Assembly (NCBI GenBank): GCA_964428355.1
Contig: CAYRYU010000058.1
Span: 1-42,880, forward strand
Source: CAYRYU01 sp964428355
Lineage (GTDB): Bacteria; Muiribacteriota; Ozemobacteria; Ozemobacterales; Ozemobacteraceae
Reading direction: 5' to 3'
DNA length: 42,880 nucleotides
Below are positions 19,201 to 26,551 of the stretch, in pieces. The first letter of the stretch is position 1. Each line of letters opens with the position of its first letter. The position numbers and the translations under genes are program-made. The notes under the pieces are model-generated. The model had not been told where the DNA came from, did no database searches, and was given only the letters and a program-made list of their open reading frames with translations.

Positions 19201-22200
19201 TTTTTGGCGTCGGTCCAGCTCCCCCATTTCCGCGGAAGATAACGCCCACCAGGCTGTCAGCAGGGGGATTCCCAAGACGAGAGCCGAAATGAACAAGGCT
19301 CCCAGCGGTCCCCGGAAATAGTTGGGACCTCCCATCGCATGCCCGTCCACATTCATGGGATCGTCACTCTTGACGGGAGTCCCTTCGGGGGGAATCTGGC
19401 CCCTCACTCCGGCTTTTCTGAAGCCCTCTTCACCAGACGGAAAGGTGAACCCTTCCGTCCCGCGACCAACGGGCTCGACAGAGATCTTCAGCTCCCTCCC
19501 GATAACCCTCGCGACGGTGGCATCCGTAACCAACGGAAACTCCGGCACGTTCTTTGTCGCCGCTTCCATCTCGGCAGCAGTTTCGAATGGAGAACCCAGG
19601 AAACAGAGGTCCAGCCTGCTGGATGTGTCCCCCAGGATCGATGCCCTTGCCCTTCCGAATGAGATCCCGATTCCCGCCCGATACTCGAACAGTCCCGCGC
19701 TCCGCCTCTCGGAGTTGATCGTTCCAATCTCTTCAAGCATCCGCGCACCGGCGGTGACCGCCTGAAGGATGGTCTTCTCAATCTCCAGGGAAGGGCAAAG
19801 GAAAACCGCATTCACCGCATCGCCGATGAACCGGTCGACGCTTCCCCCATGTCCGGTGATGACCCGCGACATCCCATCGAAATGACGGTTGAGGAGGGAG
19901 GTTATTTCCCGGGGAGAATGTTTCTCGCAAAGTGTCGTAAAATCCCGGATGTCCGAGACCAGGGAAACCACCTCAACGTCCTCACAGGATCCGGGTTCCA
20001 GAGATCCCATCCGATCGCAAATCATCTGCATCGCAGGCCCGGAGACAAGGCTGGAAAGCCTGCGTCGGGTCTTCAGACCTTCGACCACCGCGTGGAAAGC
20101 ACTTGAAAGCCTTCCGACTTCATCCGAACGTGCCCCTGGAGCAGGGAAGGAAAGGTTCCCCCTGCAAACGGACTCCAGATCCTTCGCCAACCGGACGATG
20201 GGGGAAATGAGCCGTCTTTCGGAAAGACGGTTGAGGATGAAGATCACCAAAAGGCTTGCCCCGAAAAGGAGGACTCCCAGCCTCACCCTTTCTCTCCGGG
20301 TTCTCTCGACGGCCGTCGTTTTCCCCTGGGCGACTATCCAGATTCCTTCGTTCTCCGACGATGGACGGGCAAGTTGGATTGCCTGGATGCGAGGGAGCTT
20401 CCGAAAGATCTCACGTCCGTTCCGGGAAGCCACCACCGCGATATCATTCGCCCAGATTGGTTCCCTGCCTCTTCCCGTGGTATCGATGGGCCCGGAGGGG
20501 GTCATTCGGAGAAAGGCGAGCTTTACCCCGGGAAAACGCTTCCTCGAATTGAGGAAGGCTTCCTGCCCCACCTCGAGATCGAGATCCTCAGGCCTCCAGG
20601 CGACCTGGAAGCAGCAGGGGCGGCCTCTCCTGTCTTCGAGATGATCCAGGACCCTCCAGATCCTTTTCCGTCCGGTTTGGAAAGCGATCGGATCCCCCGC
20701 AGTCTTCAGCATGTTGAAGAGAAGTGTCTGCCCGGTAACCGATTGGAGGGATTGGGCAATAGAACGGTCCTGATAGGGAATGGTGAAAACCTCTTTTCCG
20801 CAATCGTCCTTGAGCCCCCGACGATCGAGAATCACATAGCGCATCCCAGCCCGGTTGATGGCCTGGAACCCTTCCAGGTCCATAGGATTGACCCTGCTGG
20901 AAAATGTTGCCGCTTCTTCCCCGTCCATGCCCACGAAACTGATCGTGGCGAAAGGGATCGAAGGCCGGGAGTTCTTCAGAAATGCGGCAATGGTACGGAT
21001 CACAAAACCCGGATCCTGTTTCTCCGCGGAAATGGAATCCAGGAAAGTCTTGTCCTTCCTCAATCTCCGCAAAACGATCTGGAACCTTCGATTGACGCGC
21101 TCAAAATGCTTGTCGTAATCTCCAGCCGCCTGCCGGATGCGCTCCTCGAGGTTATTCGTTTCAAGGGTTCCGGCCTCTTCGAGAAAGAGCCTTGCGCCGA
21201 TGAAGAAAAGGCTCAATGAGGCAAAGGCAACCAGGCAGAACAGAACGACGAACCTCGATCGAAGGGAAATTCCCGGAAGCTGGACGTTTCTTTTCAGGCC
21301 AATGGCCCCAAACAATACCGATAAAAGCGCAAGAATGTTCGTCGCCCAGACCCATGGAGGAAACTCCCAGGCAGGTAAGCCAGAGAGCCAAAGAAAGGGA
21401 ATGATTTCCTCTCCGGGGTTGACCCCCAGAAAGATCAGATTTCTCCCGAGGTTGAAACAATCAGGGAGGGTGTGACTTGCAAGCGGAACAAGAGGGGGAG
21501 ACTCCCAGGCTTCCAACCAGCTCTGGAATCCGGGTTGATCAAGAAGACCACGCGGAATGTAGTTTGCCCCCGCTCCTGGATTTCTCCGCAGGAAACCCGC
21601 GAACCGAACTCCTGAACCGGTGTCGGATCCGTTGGGAAAATGCACCGAATCATAGGGGCACCCTTGGGGGGGACCCATTTTCCTTTGATCTGGGCCTTGG
21701 CGAGCCTGGGGACCGTCCCGAATTTCCATAGGAGTCCGTTTTCCGGAAGCGGAATTCCCCCGGGAAAACCTTTTGCCCAGTTTTTTCCCCGAGAACCTGG
21801 CAGAGGTGGCCTCCACCGAAATTCTTCTGGATTCAGGGGAATCTTCGACCAGAAGGAAATAGATGAAGGTTTCCCTGCCGGAAATGCGGATGATGTCCCA
21901 TGCAAGATACCGATATTTTCCCTCGTGAACAACACGGACTACTTCCGCTTGGAGCTTTGCGATCAAGGAAACCGTCAATCCGGGACCGAAAAGGAAATCG
22001 ATGATTTTCGACTCCTTTCGCTCCTCCTGGAGAGACCCTTTCCTCCTTGCCAGAATGGCCGCCATCGCTCTGGATACTGATCGGGGGCTCGTCCCGAACC
22101 CTATTGAAACGACCGGGGTCAAGGAGGGAGTTTCCTCTTCCCCGATCCGGAAAAGCCAGAATTTCGTCCGGGGGAAGAATTTCAACCCGGGAAGCCTGGG

Positions 22201-22455
22201 AAAAGATCCCGGGCTCCCCCTCAAGCGGCGCTGGAGAGCTTGGGAGATTCTCTCAACCCACCATGGAACCCTCGACTCGCGCACCATCTGTTCAAGGACA
22301 TTCTGGGCTTCCTCCCTTCGCTTTTCCTCGACTCTTTTCGCTTCCCGGGCCGAGAAAACCAGGAAGAACAGATCAAGCGAGAAAATTGGGACAAGAAGCA
22401 GGAGGTATGGAAGCGAGCGCCGAAGAAAAACCCCTGTCCCCCTGAAAAACGACAT
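16231..22455 (-). CDS. Giant membrane receptor with two complementary class III adenylate cyclase domains
   Basis: About 2074 residues. Order: TM 15-36; sensor 1; TM ~366-386; TM ~400-424; sensor 2; TM ~722-742; HAMP; cyclase 1 (~820-1000); TM ~1048-1072; sensor 3; TM ~1405-1423; TM ~1433-1458; sensor 4; TM ~1773-1798; HAMP; cyclase 2 (~1870-2065). Class III cyclases make cAMP or cGMP. Cyclase 1 has metal Asp835 (SDIRDFT) and Asp879 (FIGDAV), but Arg875 replaces the substrate Lys, and Glu958 and Glu962 replace the transition-state Asn and Arg. Cyclase 2 has Gly1889 for the first metal Asp but keeps Lys1933, Thr2006, Asn2013 and Arg2017. One composite active site is predicted, with ATP likely from the Lys/Thr pair. 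Residues ~225-295 look out of frame because of two compensating one-base shifts (21781-21786, 21567-21571). ATG 22455 is preferred; TTG 22476 is the alternative. Follows the NUDIX gene in one operon. Confidence 0.9.
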   Translation of the reverse strand: MSFFRGTGVFLRRSLPYLLLLVPIFSLDLFFLVFSAREAKRVEEKRREEAQNVLEQMVRESRVPWWVERISQALQRRLRGSPGSFPRLPGLKFFPRTKFWLFRIGEEETPSLTPVVSIGFGTSPRSVSRAMAAILARRKGSLQEERKESKIIDFLFGPGLTVSLIAKLQAEVVRVVHEGKYRYLAWDIIRISGRETFIYFLLVEDSPESRRISVEATSARFSGKKLGKRFSRGNSASGKRTPMEIRDGPQARQGPDQRKMGPPQGCPYDSVHFPNGSDTGSGVRFAGFLRRNPGAGANYIPRGLLDQPGFQSWLEAWESPPLVPLASHTLPDCFNLGRNLIFLGVNPGEEIIPFLWLSGLPAWEFPPWVWATNILALLSVLFGAIGLKRNVQLPGISLRSRFVVLFCLVAFASLSLFFIGARLFLEEAGTLETNNLEERIRQAAGDYDKHFERVNRRFQIVLRRLRKDKTFLDSISAEKQDPGFVIRTIAAFLKNSRPSIPFATISFVGMDGEEAATFSSRVNPMDLEGFQAINRAGMRYVILDRRGLKDDCGKEVFTIPYQDRSIAQSLQSVTGQTLLFNMLKTAGDPIAFQTGRKRIWRVLDHLEDRRGRPCCFQVAWRPEDLDLEVGQEAFLNSRKRFPGVKLAFLRMTPSGPIDTTGRGREPIWANDIAVVASRNGREIFRKLPRIQAIQLARPSSENEGIWIVAQGKTTAVERTRRERVRLGVLLFGASLLVIFILNRLSERRLISPIVRLAKDLESVCRGNLSFPAPGARSDEVGRLSSAFHAVVEGLKTRRRLSSLVSGPAMQMICDRMGSLEPGSCEDVEVVSLVSDIRDFTTLCEKHSPREITSLLNRHFDGMSRVITGHGGSVDRFIGDAVNAVFLCPSLEIEKTILQAVTAGARMLEEIGTINSERRSAGLFEYRAGIGISFGRARASILGDTSSRLDLCFLGSPFETAAEMEAATKNVPEFPLVTDATVARVIGRELKISVEPVGRGTEGFTFPSGEEGFRKAGVRGQIPPEGTPVKSDDPMNVDGHAMGGPNYFRGPLGALFISALVLGIPLLTAWWALSSAEMGELDRRQKEARRRNEIFLKKLNRQTLSQEVTEENLDRLVRKVEEGIKPVSHGRVPESLIEGVRKELDGLGAKPLATALIPFDPAAPSSFLAWTDIDEALRERVSSDDLVSLSRELLFSYGLHQQKDTIYDKYDLPLISKGANLFLLSSNRGKLAPVMFASTSSLIYWRPLLRVESFDLLWEKCQTIPDWKRISEDFGGFPPEASPTFLMGAFLTVLSRENETASGIGPALEKLADSPTVGCFWQEGKEGNTKTSVNGGFGLFWPEAAKALGKEGIPPQESSMGDLIRLPGIVGEWAVDGEPTGRPGEYLLAATHIRPEGAGSFLRKRVLGPGMLIGALGLLAFTLWSWRNERGLARSFTGQMLAGVFGAAFVPLTGLFLVLNELGNSWDQNLVQAAEASFQRKVRDFENRVDERFFRLQEALPRMLEKPQPKETGCEADVVRRVGRALTTIRMPPYFVRVGGNVLVLPNGDYVTVGSRGEAASVTQTVLQALGFSGERVQKRTLGSVKTDPGSSPASSENYCSDLVKKELATEEVVDILETSYGAATLLDLTFGQGKLSTVKANLTTQHFFQGFLTSKTKPDCFLAISFNDFSPRFQCTASLLSQDFLAAPPGKNLVGPRLFALERENLGLPVRPEDGERLSFLRPLAALAISEREGFSSWVDDELGTFFAQLAPGRSSPQNFYVEVTPETFLYRPGKIQQVVVFGLMGLVVLALLAISLGMSYELSEPVLAAVDCLMALGAGDYSRRMNIDRADELGSLANSFNFMAKGLQEREVLARFVSSSAREMSSDEKGELEALTGTRRSATVAFFGVPKAGMKSLSSKGSGSRQGSLLLLNQWILAVFGAVGRYGGEVDKVLGDKILAVFPHPPETAGEGKRFLGRVGDACRSALGVLADLRGQGNPLGCHVGIASGEVISGLLGTSTRRDFTVIGDTVNLSARFCSLADGGDFGEIILSEESVREGENGFSFKSIGSFDVKGKSQPLPLVVLVSDPKGAA

Positions 22456-22484
22456 CTTCCAGTAACCGGTTCCCAATCGCCCTC

Positions 22485-23174
22485 TTAAATCTCGAAAAGG
22501 AAACCCTTTCGCTCCAGATGATAGTACTTCCGCCGGTCGAACCTGAACAACCTCGCCGCCCTATGGGGGACGTCCTTTTCAGTTTCGCCGGTTTCGACAA
22601 GAAGCCCCGTCAGAAGGATCTTCTTCCGGAAATTCCTCTTGTCCATAGGCCTCCCGAGAATGGTCTCGTACAGGTGCTGGATCTGGGACAGGGTAAATTC
22701 ACGGGGAAGCAGCTCGAAACCAATGGGTTGGTATCTGATCTTCCCCTCCAACCTTTGCAGAGCCATCTGAAGGATCTGCTGGTGATCGAAAGCCATCTGG
22801 GGAACGACCTTGACGGGAAACCAGGCTGCATTTCGCGCATCCGTCGCGGCCATGACCCGGTGCTCGCGCACATTGACCAGAGCGAAATAGGCAATCGAAA
22901 TGACACGACCCCGGGGATCTCGACCGACATTCCCAAAAGTATACAATTGCTCCAGGAAGATCCCTTTGAGCCCCGTTTCTTCCTCGAGTTCCCTGCGGGC
23001 AGCTTCATCCAGGGATTCCTCGATATGAACGAACCCCCCCGGCAACGCCCAACAGCCCCGGAATGGGTCGATGTCCCTTTGGATGAGCAGAACCTGGAGT
23101 CCTTTTTCATCCAGACCGAATACGACGCAATCGACGGTCACCCCGGGACGAGGATAATCATAGGTGAAAGGCAT
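22485..23174 (-). CDS. NUDIX hydrolase with NrtR-like C-terminal domain
   Basis: 229 residues. The N-terminal NUDIX domain has a complete NUDIX box from Gly47 to Leu69 (G-x5-E-x7-REL-EEE-TGL), so hydrolysis of an ADP-ribose- or nucleotide-like substrate is possible. The C-terminal ~80 residues (FTLSQIQHLYE, then RNFRKKIL) match the winged-helix region of NrtR/COG4111-type proteins. These regulate NAD metabolism or act as ADP-ribose pyrophosphatases. Whether it is enzyme, regulator or both cannot be settled here. ATG 23174 follows GGAGG by 5 nt, under a near-consensus promoter. It is the first gene of an operon with the giant cyclase (29-nt gap), which hints at a nucleotide-signalling role by association only. 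Confidence 0.88.
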   Translation of the reverse strand: MPFTYDYPRPGVTVDCVVFGLDEKGLQVLLIQRDIDPFRGCWALPGGFVHIEESLDEAARRELEEETGLKGIFLEQLYTFGNVGRDPRGRVISIAYFALVNVREHRVMAATDARNAAWFPVKVVPQMAFDHQQILQMALQRLEGKIRYQPIGFELLPREFTLSQIQHLYETILGRPMDKRNFRKKILLTGLLVETGETEKDVPHRAARLFRFDRRKYYHLERKGFLFEI

Positions 23175-23224
23175 TCATTCCTCCGGTCGGTCCCTGAAAC
23201 CGCCTCCCAGCGGGAAACCCAGAA

Positions 23225-23253
23225 AGTCTAAACCACATCGGAGACAGTGTCAA
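23225..23253 (-). promoter_or_regulatory. Strong sigma70-type promoter of the NUDIX-cyclase operon
   Basis: Minus strand: TTGACA (23253-23248), exactly 17-bp spacer, TAGACT (23230-23225). A perfect -35 box. Leader of roughly 45 nt to the ATG. Confidence 0.65.
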
Positions 23254-23554
23254 TCCGGGAAAGACCGGGGGATCGAAATGGAAAAACCCGGGAAAAAAGA
23301 ATCATCAGAAGGGAAAAATCGTCCGACAAAGGTTGGGGGAAAAACTCTTCCTTTGAGAATTCAAAAGCAGCCCATCATAACAAGCCGTATTTATCACATT
23401 TCTGATATTTCCACCATCACCAACGAGGCATTATATCCTTTTTCTGATATTATAATCAATTTTCTAGCAACTATGCTCGTTTTTTCCCCATTTTCCCTTG
23501 ATGATGAAGCATCCCGAGAAGCCAATCCAAATGGATTACCCTTTCTGTAACCAC
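23254..23554. other. AT-rich intergenic spacer with orphan promoter signals
   Basis: No gene seen in this 300-nt spacer between divergent genes. About 23375-23475 is much more AT-rich than the surroundings. A perfect direct repeat TTTCTGATAT occurs at 23399-23408 and 23441-23450, 42 nt apart (about four helical turns). A minus-strand promoter-like pair, TTGATT (23459-23454) and TATAAT (23435-23430) with 18-bp spacing, overlaps the second repeat. It lies 180 nt upstream of the NUDIX promoter and could give a long leader or a small RNA. Confidence 0.4.
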
Positions 23555-23583
23555 TTGCGCAATCGATTCATTGATGGTAGATT
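23555..23583 (+). promoter_or_regulatory. Candidate promoter of the secreted repeat protein
   Basis: TTGCGC (23555-23560), 17-bp spacer, TAGATT (23578-23583). The predicted leader is under 20 nt and contains AGGA at 23598-23601. Confidence 0.45.
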
Positions 23584-23607
23584 CCAAACCTACGGACAGG
23601 AATGAAA

Positions 23608-24627
23608 ATGAAGCTGAAAAAATACTGCCAGGCGATCGTGTTGTTCTTTTTCGCTTTTCTATCCGGGGCAATCCAGGTTCAGGCAGGAGATTACCCTTTT
23701 CCGGCAGCCACCTTGGCCCCGGATGAAGCAGCGGCCGGAACCGGGGTCCCGATCGGAATTCAACGGCTCCTTGCCCGCATGACCTCCCGCCAGGACCACC
23801 GGACACGTGAAGCGGAGAAATTCGGCCTGATTCTTCCCAGCCGCCGCCAAACACCCCGCGCGGTTCCTCCCGCGGAAATCAGCACCCCCAGCGCCCCGGA
23901 AATCCGCCATAGGGAGACAGTCCTTGATGTTTCTCCCCAACCCCTTGTCGTAAGCCCCTCTCCAATTTCCACCACCAACCAAAGGGGGAAACTCGAGGAT
24001 ATTCTGGCTTACTTCCAGAGCCGAAGATCCTACCGCGAAATGGAAGCCAAAGCCCGTGGGCTATCCCTCCCTGGCACCGAGGTTTCGGAACTCCTCTCCT
24101 CGAGCCCCCAAGAATCCCCGGATTCCCAAGCTCCCTCGCAGGCCGGAATTCAAGCGGCCTCCGAACAGCCCCCCATCGAGGCCCGTTTCAAGCGCCTGTT
24201 GGCCAGTCGCGAGAAGAGGGTCAGGGAGGCCCGGAAGGCCAATTTCCTTCTTCCCAGCCTCTCAGCCAAAGAGAAAACCGGAAATGAAGTGGCGGTCACC
24301 CCGGGCCTGGAGACCGAACCGTCCCCGATCAGGGTTTCCAGCCTCTATCCTCCCCCGCCCATAAATGAAACCGGAAAAGCCACTGTCCCAAGCGCCACCC
24401 TTTCCAGGACGACCGAAAACGAAAGCGAAACCTCCGCTGAAGTGAACCAGGCCATCCCTGGGAAGACCCCGCCGTTGAAACTTTCCTCAAACGCGGCTTC
24501 CGAAAACACCGAAGCCCTGGAAATGAGTTGGACCCAACCTTCCAAGGTCCTCCGGTTGCCCGAAGCCCATTTCAACCGCGTTAAAAACCCGGTACTGGAA
24601 ATTCCGCCGGAAACCGAAGTCCGCTGA
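23608..24627 (+). CDS. Secreted proline/serine-rich protein with three copies of a short helical repeat
   Basis: 339 residues, not recognised. A signal peptide (about 1-27) ends near QVQA-GD. The mature part is low-complexity Pro/Ser/Thr/Glu-rich sequence broken by three related segments: RLLARMTSRQDHR...FGLILPS, DILAYFQSRRSYR...RGLSLPG and RLLASREKRVREA...NFLLPS. Each is about 25-30 residues of charged amphipathic helix closing with a hydrophobic-Leu-Pro turn, spaced about 80 residues apart. Such a pattern suggests repeated binding motifs on a flexible periplasmic or surface tether (inference). ATG 23608 is preferred because AGGA lies 6 nt before it; ATG 23602 would abut the ribosome site. 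Converges on a minus-strand gene with an 81-nt gap. Confidence 0.75.
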   Translation: MKLKKYCQAIVLFFFAFLSGAIQVQAGDYPFPAATLAPDEAAAGTGVPIGIQRLLARMTSRQDHRTREAEKFGLILPSRRQTPRAVPPAEISTPSAPEIRHRETVLDVSPQPLVVSPSPISTTNQRGKLEDILAYFQSRRSYREMEAKARGLSLPGTEVSELLSSSPQESPDSQAPSQAGIQAASEQPPIEARFKRLLASREKRVREARKANFLLPSLSAKEKTGNEVAVTPGLETEPSPIRVSSLYPPPPINETGKATVPSATLSRTTENESETSAEVNQAIPGKTPPLKLSSNAASENTEALEMSWTQPSKVLRLPEAHFNRVKNPVLEIPPETEVR

Positions 24628-24708
24628 GGTTCGTCAGCCCCCTTTTCCCCTGCAGAACGCCCCCCCGGAAGGTCGATCCCTCGTCGGCGATTCCGCTCAA
24701 CCGGCCTA

Positions 24709-25662
24709 TCATTTCATGATATTGAACATGTCAACCTGGGTGGGATCGGGGGCTTCCACGGAAGCGGAGGCTGTCCCCGAGGCGGGCGTGCCTCCAGATG
24801 CGGCAACCGTTCCCGAACCGGAGTCCCCGGGGGAGGAGCCCGAATCCGCAACCCCAGTGGTTTTCGAAGCCTCTCCAGCACCGGCCCCGTCGGGCATGAT
24901 GAAATCGGGGTCATCCTCGAACGAGGTTCCTGAGGACCCCGATGCTATGTTTTCCCCCTTTCCCGTCGCCACCAGGATCAAATTCGTTGCCCCCTCGCCC
25001 AGGTTCTTTTTCCACCCACCCTTCACGAGGCTTTCCAAAAGGCGGGCGGGCTTGTTGCCCGGGTAGAGAGCGAGGAAGGTCCCGAAATACTCCAAAAGGA
25101 GCCTCCGGTCGGTATCGGAAAGAGAGGCGAGTGATTTCTGAAATCGCTCGGCAAGGTTTGCATCCCTCCCCTTATCGAGCCCAAGAACGTCCAAAACGTC
25201 CTTTCTGAACTGCTCGTCGAGAACAGGCCCCACAAGATTGGCTCGCAGTGCGGGAAACCCGGTGATGGGCCCCACCAGGACCGATCCGGGAAATGCCTTG
25301 TTGAGGACCGGGGCCAGCTTTCCCGAAGCGAACCGGCGGGCGGTGAGGTAGACCCGTCCAAGTTCCGGGAGAACGCGATAGAAGCGGGAATTCAAATCCC
25401 AGATTTTTTCCTCGGCTTTGACCGGACCGGTGGCAATGAGAGAGGGAAGAAAACCGAAAGGATCGGACATCCGGTCGATGACCTTTCGATCGAATTCCAG
25501 AACGGACATTGCCCGACTTTCGTTGTTCATCAGCCAGACAAGGAAACCCGACTCCGGGGTTTGTCCGAAAACCGGGCCGAAAAAGGTCGAACAGATGAGA
25601 AGGGCGGGAAAAAGGCTGCAACAAAAATCCCGAAAAGACGATCCATGTGACCCGATTTTCAT
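24709..25662 (-). CDS. Secreted protein of unknown function with Gly/Ser-rich tail
   Basis: 317 residues, unrecognised. A Sec signal peptide spans about residues 1-33. The globular middle (about 35-235) looks helical and includes LLLEYFGTFLALYPGNKPARLLE. The last ~75 residues are Gly/Ser/Ala/Pro-rich (SSGTSFEDDPDF, SGSGTVAASGG) and end DMFNIMK. ATG 25662 has a GGAGGGG site and overlaps the stop of the preceding gene as ATGA (25662-25659), so the two are coupled. It resembles the split secreted gene at 26552-27683 in having an acidic DDPDF/DDPEF patch and a Ser/Gly/Pro-rich linker, and they may be distantly related (inference). Last gene of the minus-strand run. Confidence 0.7.
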   Translation of the reverse strand: MKIGSHGSSFRDFCCSLFPALLICSTFFGPVFGQTPESGFLVWLMNNESRAMSVLEFDRKVIDRMSDPFGFLPSLIATGPVKAEEKIWDLNSRFYRVLPELGRVYLTARRFASGKLAPVLNKAFPGSVLVGPITGFPALRANLVGPVLDEQFRKDVLDVLGLDKGRDANLAERFQKSLASLSDTDRRLLLEYFGTFLALYPGNKPARLLESLVKGGWKKNLGEGATNLILVATGKGENIASGSSGTSFEDDPDFIMPDGAGAGEASKTTGVADSGSSPGDSGSGTVAASGGTPASGTASASVEAPDPTQVDMFNIMK

Positions 25663-26369
25663 TTTGCCCCTCCCTTCAATCTGAAAGAAAAGCCCCGGGT
25701 TTCCTGGAAACCCCAAAGATCACGGATAACGGCAATTTCCTTGTTCGCGAGAGTCATTCCATAAACCGCGTTGAGTTCCCCGGATTCGGGAAGACCACTC
25801 TCAACACTCAATACCAGGTTGCCACTCCAGGTGAGGGTCCGGGAAAGGAGGCGGTCAGCAGGAAAATCCGCCTTGCCGGAAATCTTGATATTGGCCTTCT
25901 TCTTTGTCTGGTCAAGGCCGGTGAACTGGAGGTCCCAGAAAACCGGAATGCGGGTCTGTCCGAGGGGGATCCCCCCCGTTATCCGATGGACTTTTCCTTG
26001 TACCCAGTCGCCCTCAGGAAGGGTGATGAGGAACGGCAGGTTTCCGCCTGTTTCGGTGGGAGCCGCCGCAATCGCTCCATTTGGCTTGAGATACCTTCGG
26101 AATCTTCTATCACCCTGTCGGATGTCGAGAACGAAGACCCCGTCCCGGAAGGTGATCACGGAAATGCCAACCTCCCCCTTCGTTTCTGCCGCGTTGGAAA
26201 ACCGGATGTCGAGGAACTTCGCCTCCGATAGCTTCTGGGAAGTGAGCTCGAACTGGTAGGACACCCCCGGCCGGAAACGGTAGGCCAGGGAAACGGCGTC
26301 CACGGAGCTTCCGAAAACGACGATCGCCAGAACAACCAGAAGGGGAATACGAAACCGGTTTCCGAACAT
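25659..26369 (-). CDS. Secreted beta-rich protein, unknown
   Basis: 236 residues, unrecognised. A signal peptide (about 1-27, ending VDA) precedes a mature protein starting SLAYRFRPGVSYQFELTSQ. That opening is typical of a group of uncharacterised periplasmic proteins whose first strand reads Y-x-F-x-x-G-x-x-Y. The rest alternates short beta strands (FVLDIRQGDRRF, NLVLSVESGL). Function unknown. ATG 26369 has AAGGA at 8 nt; TTG 26375 is the alternative. It has its own promoter candidate about 40 nt upstream and is translationally coupled to the downstream secreted gene. Confidence 0.72.
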   Translation of the reverse strand: MFGNRFRIPLLVVLAIVVFGSSVDAVSLAYRFRPGVSYQFELTSQKLSEAKFLDIRFSNAAETKGEVGISVITFRDGVFVLDIRQGDRRFRRYLKPNGAIAAAPTETGGNLPFLITLPEGDWVQGKVHRITGGIPLGQTRIPVFWDLQFTGLDQTKKKANIKISGKADFPADRLLSRTLTWSGNLVLSVESGLPESGELNAVYGMTLANKEIAVIRDLWGFQETRGFSFRLKGGAK

Positions 26370-26409
26370 CTTCAAGATCCTTTCGAAAAACTTCGTCGAT
26401 TACCGCGGC

Positions 26410-26439
26410 ATTCTACCTTTTTTTACCGACCCGCGGCAA
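26410..26439 (-). promoter_or_regulatory. Candidate promoter of the two coupled secreted genes
   Basis: Minus strand: TTGCCG (26439-26434), 18-bp spacer containing an A7 run, TAGAAT (26415-26410). Confidence 0.45.
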
Positions 26440-26493
26440 ACCGGCAAGTCATCACCAGGATCACGCCGGAAAAACGAACCGGTTGGCCTCTCT

Positions 26494-26531
26494 GCCTCCC
26501 GAACCGCGAAAACTCGCAACATCAGGGAGGC
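26494..26531. other. Two-step hairpin in intergenic gap
   Basis: Outer perfect 7-bp stem GCCTCCC (26494-26500) / GGGAGGC (26525-26531) encloses an inner GCGA/TCGC stem (26506-26517). It lies just downstream of the stop of the split secreted gene. A T run (TTTTT) appears only about 20 nt further on the minus strand, so it may stabilise the 3' end rather than act as a standard terminator. Confidence 0.35.
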
Positions 26532-26551
26532 CCCAGCCAATCACCCCGGAC

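Noticed and set aside
16231..22455. The giant cyclase as two separate genes joined by a lost stop
   Set aside because: The linker between modules (about residues 1000-1048) stays in frame, its internal ATG codons lack ribosome sites, and the catalytic residues are complementary, which argues for one protein.
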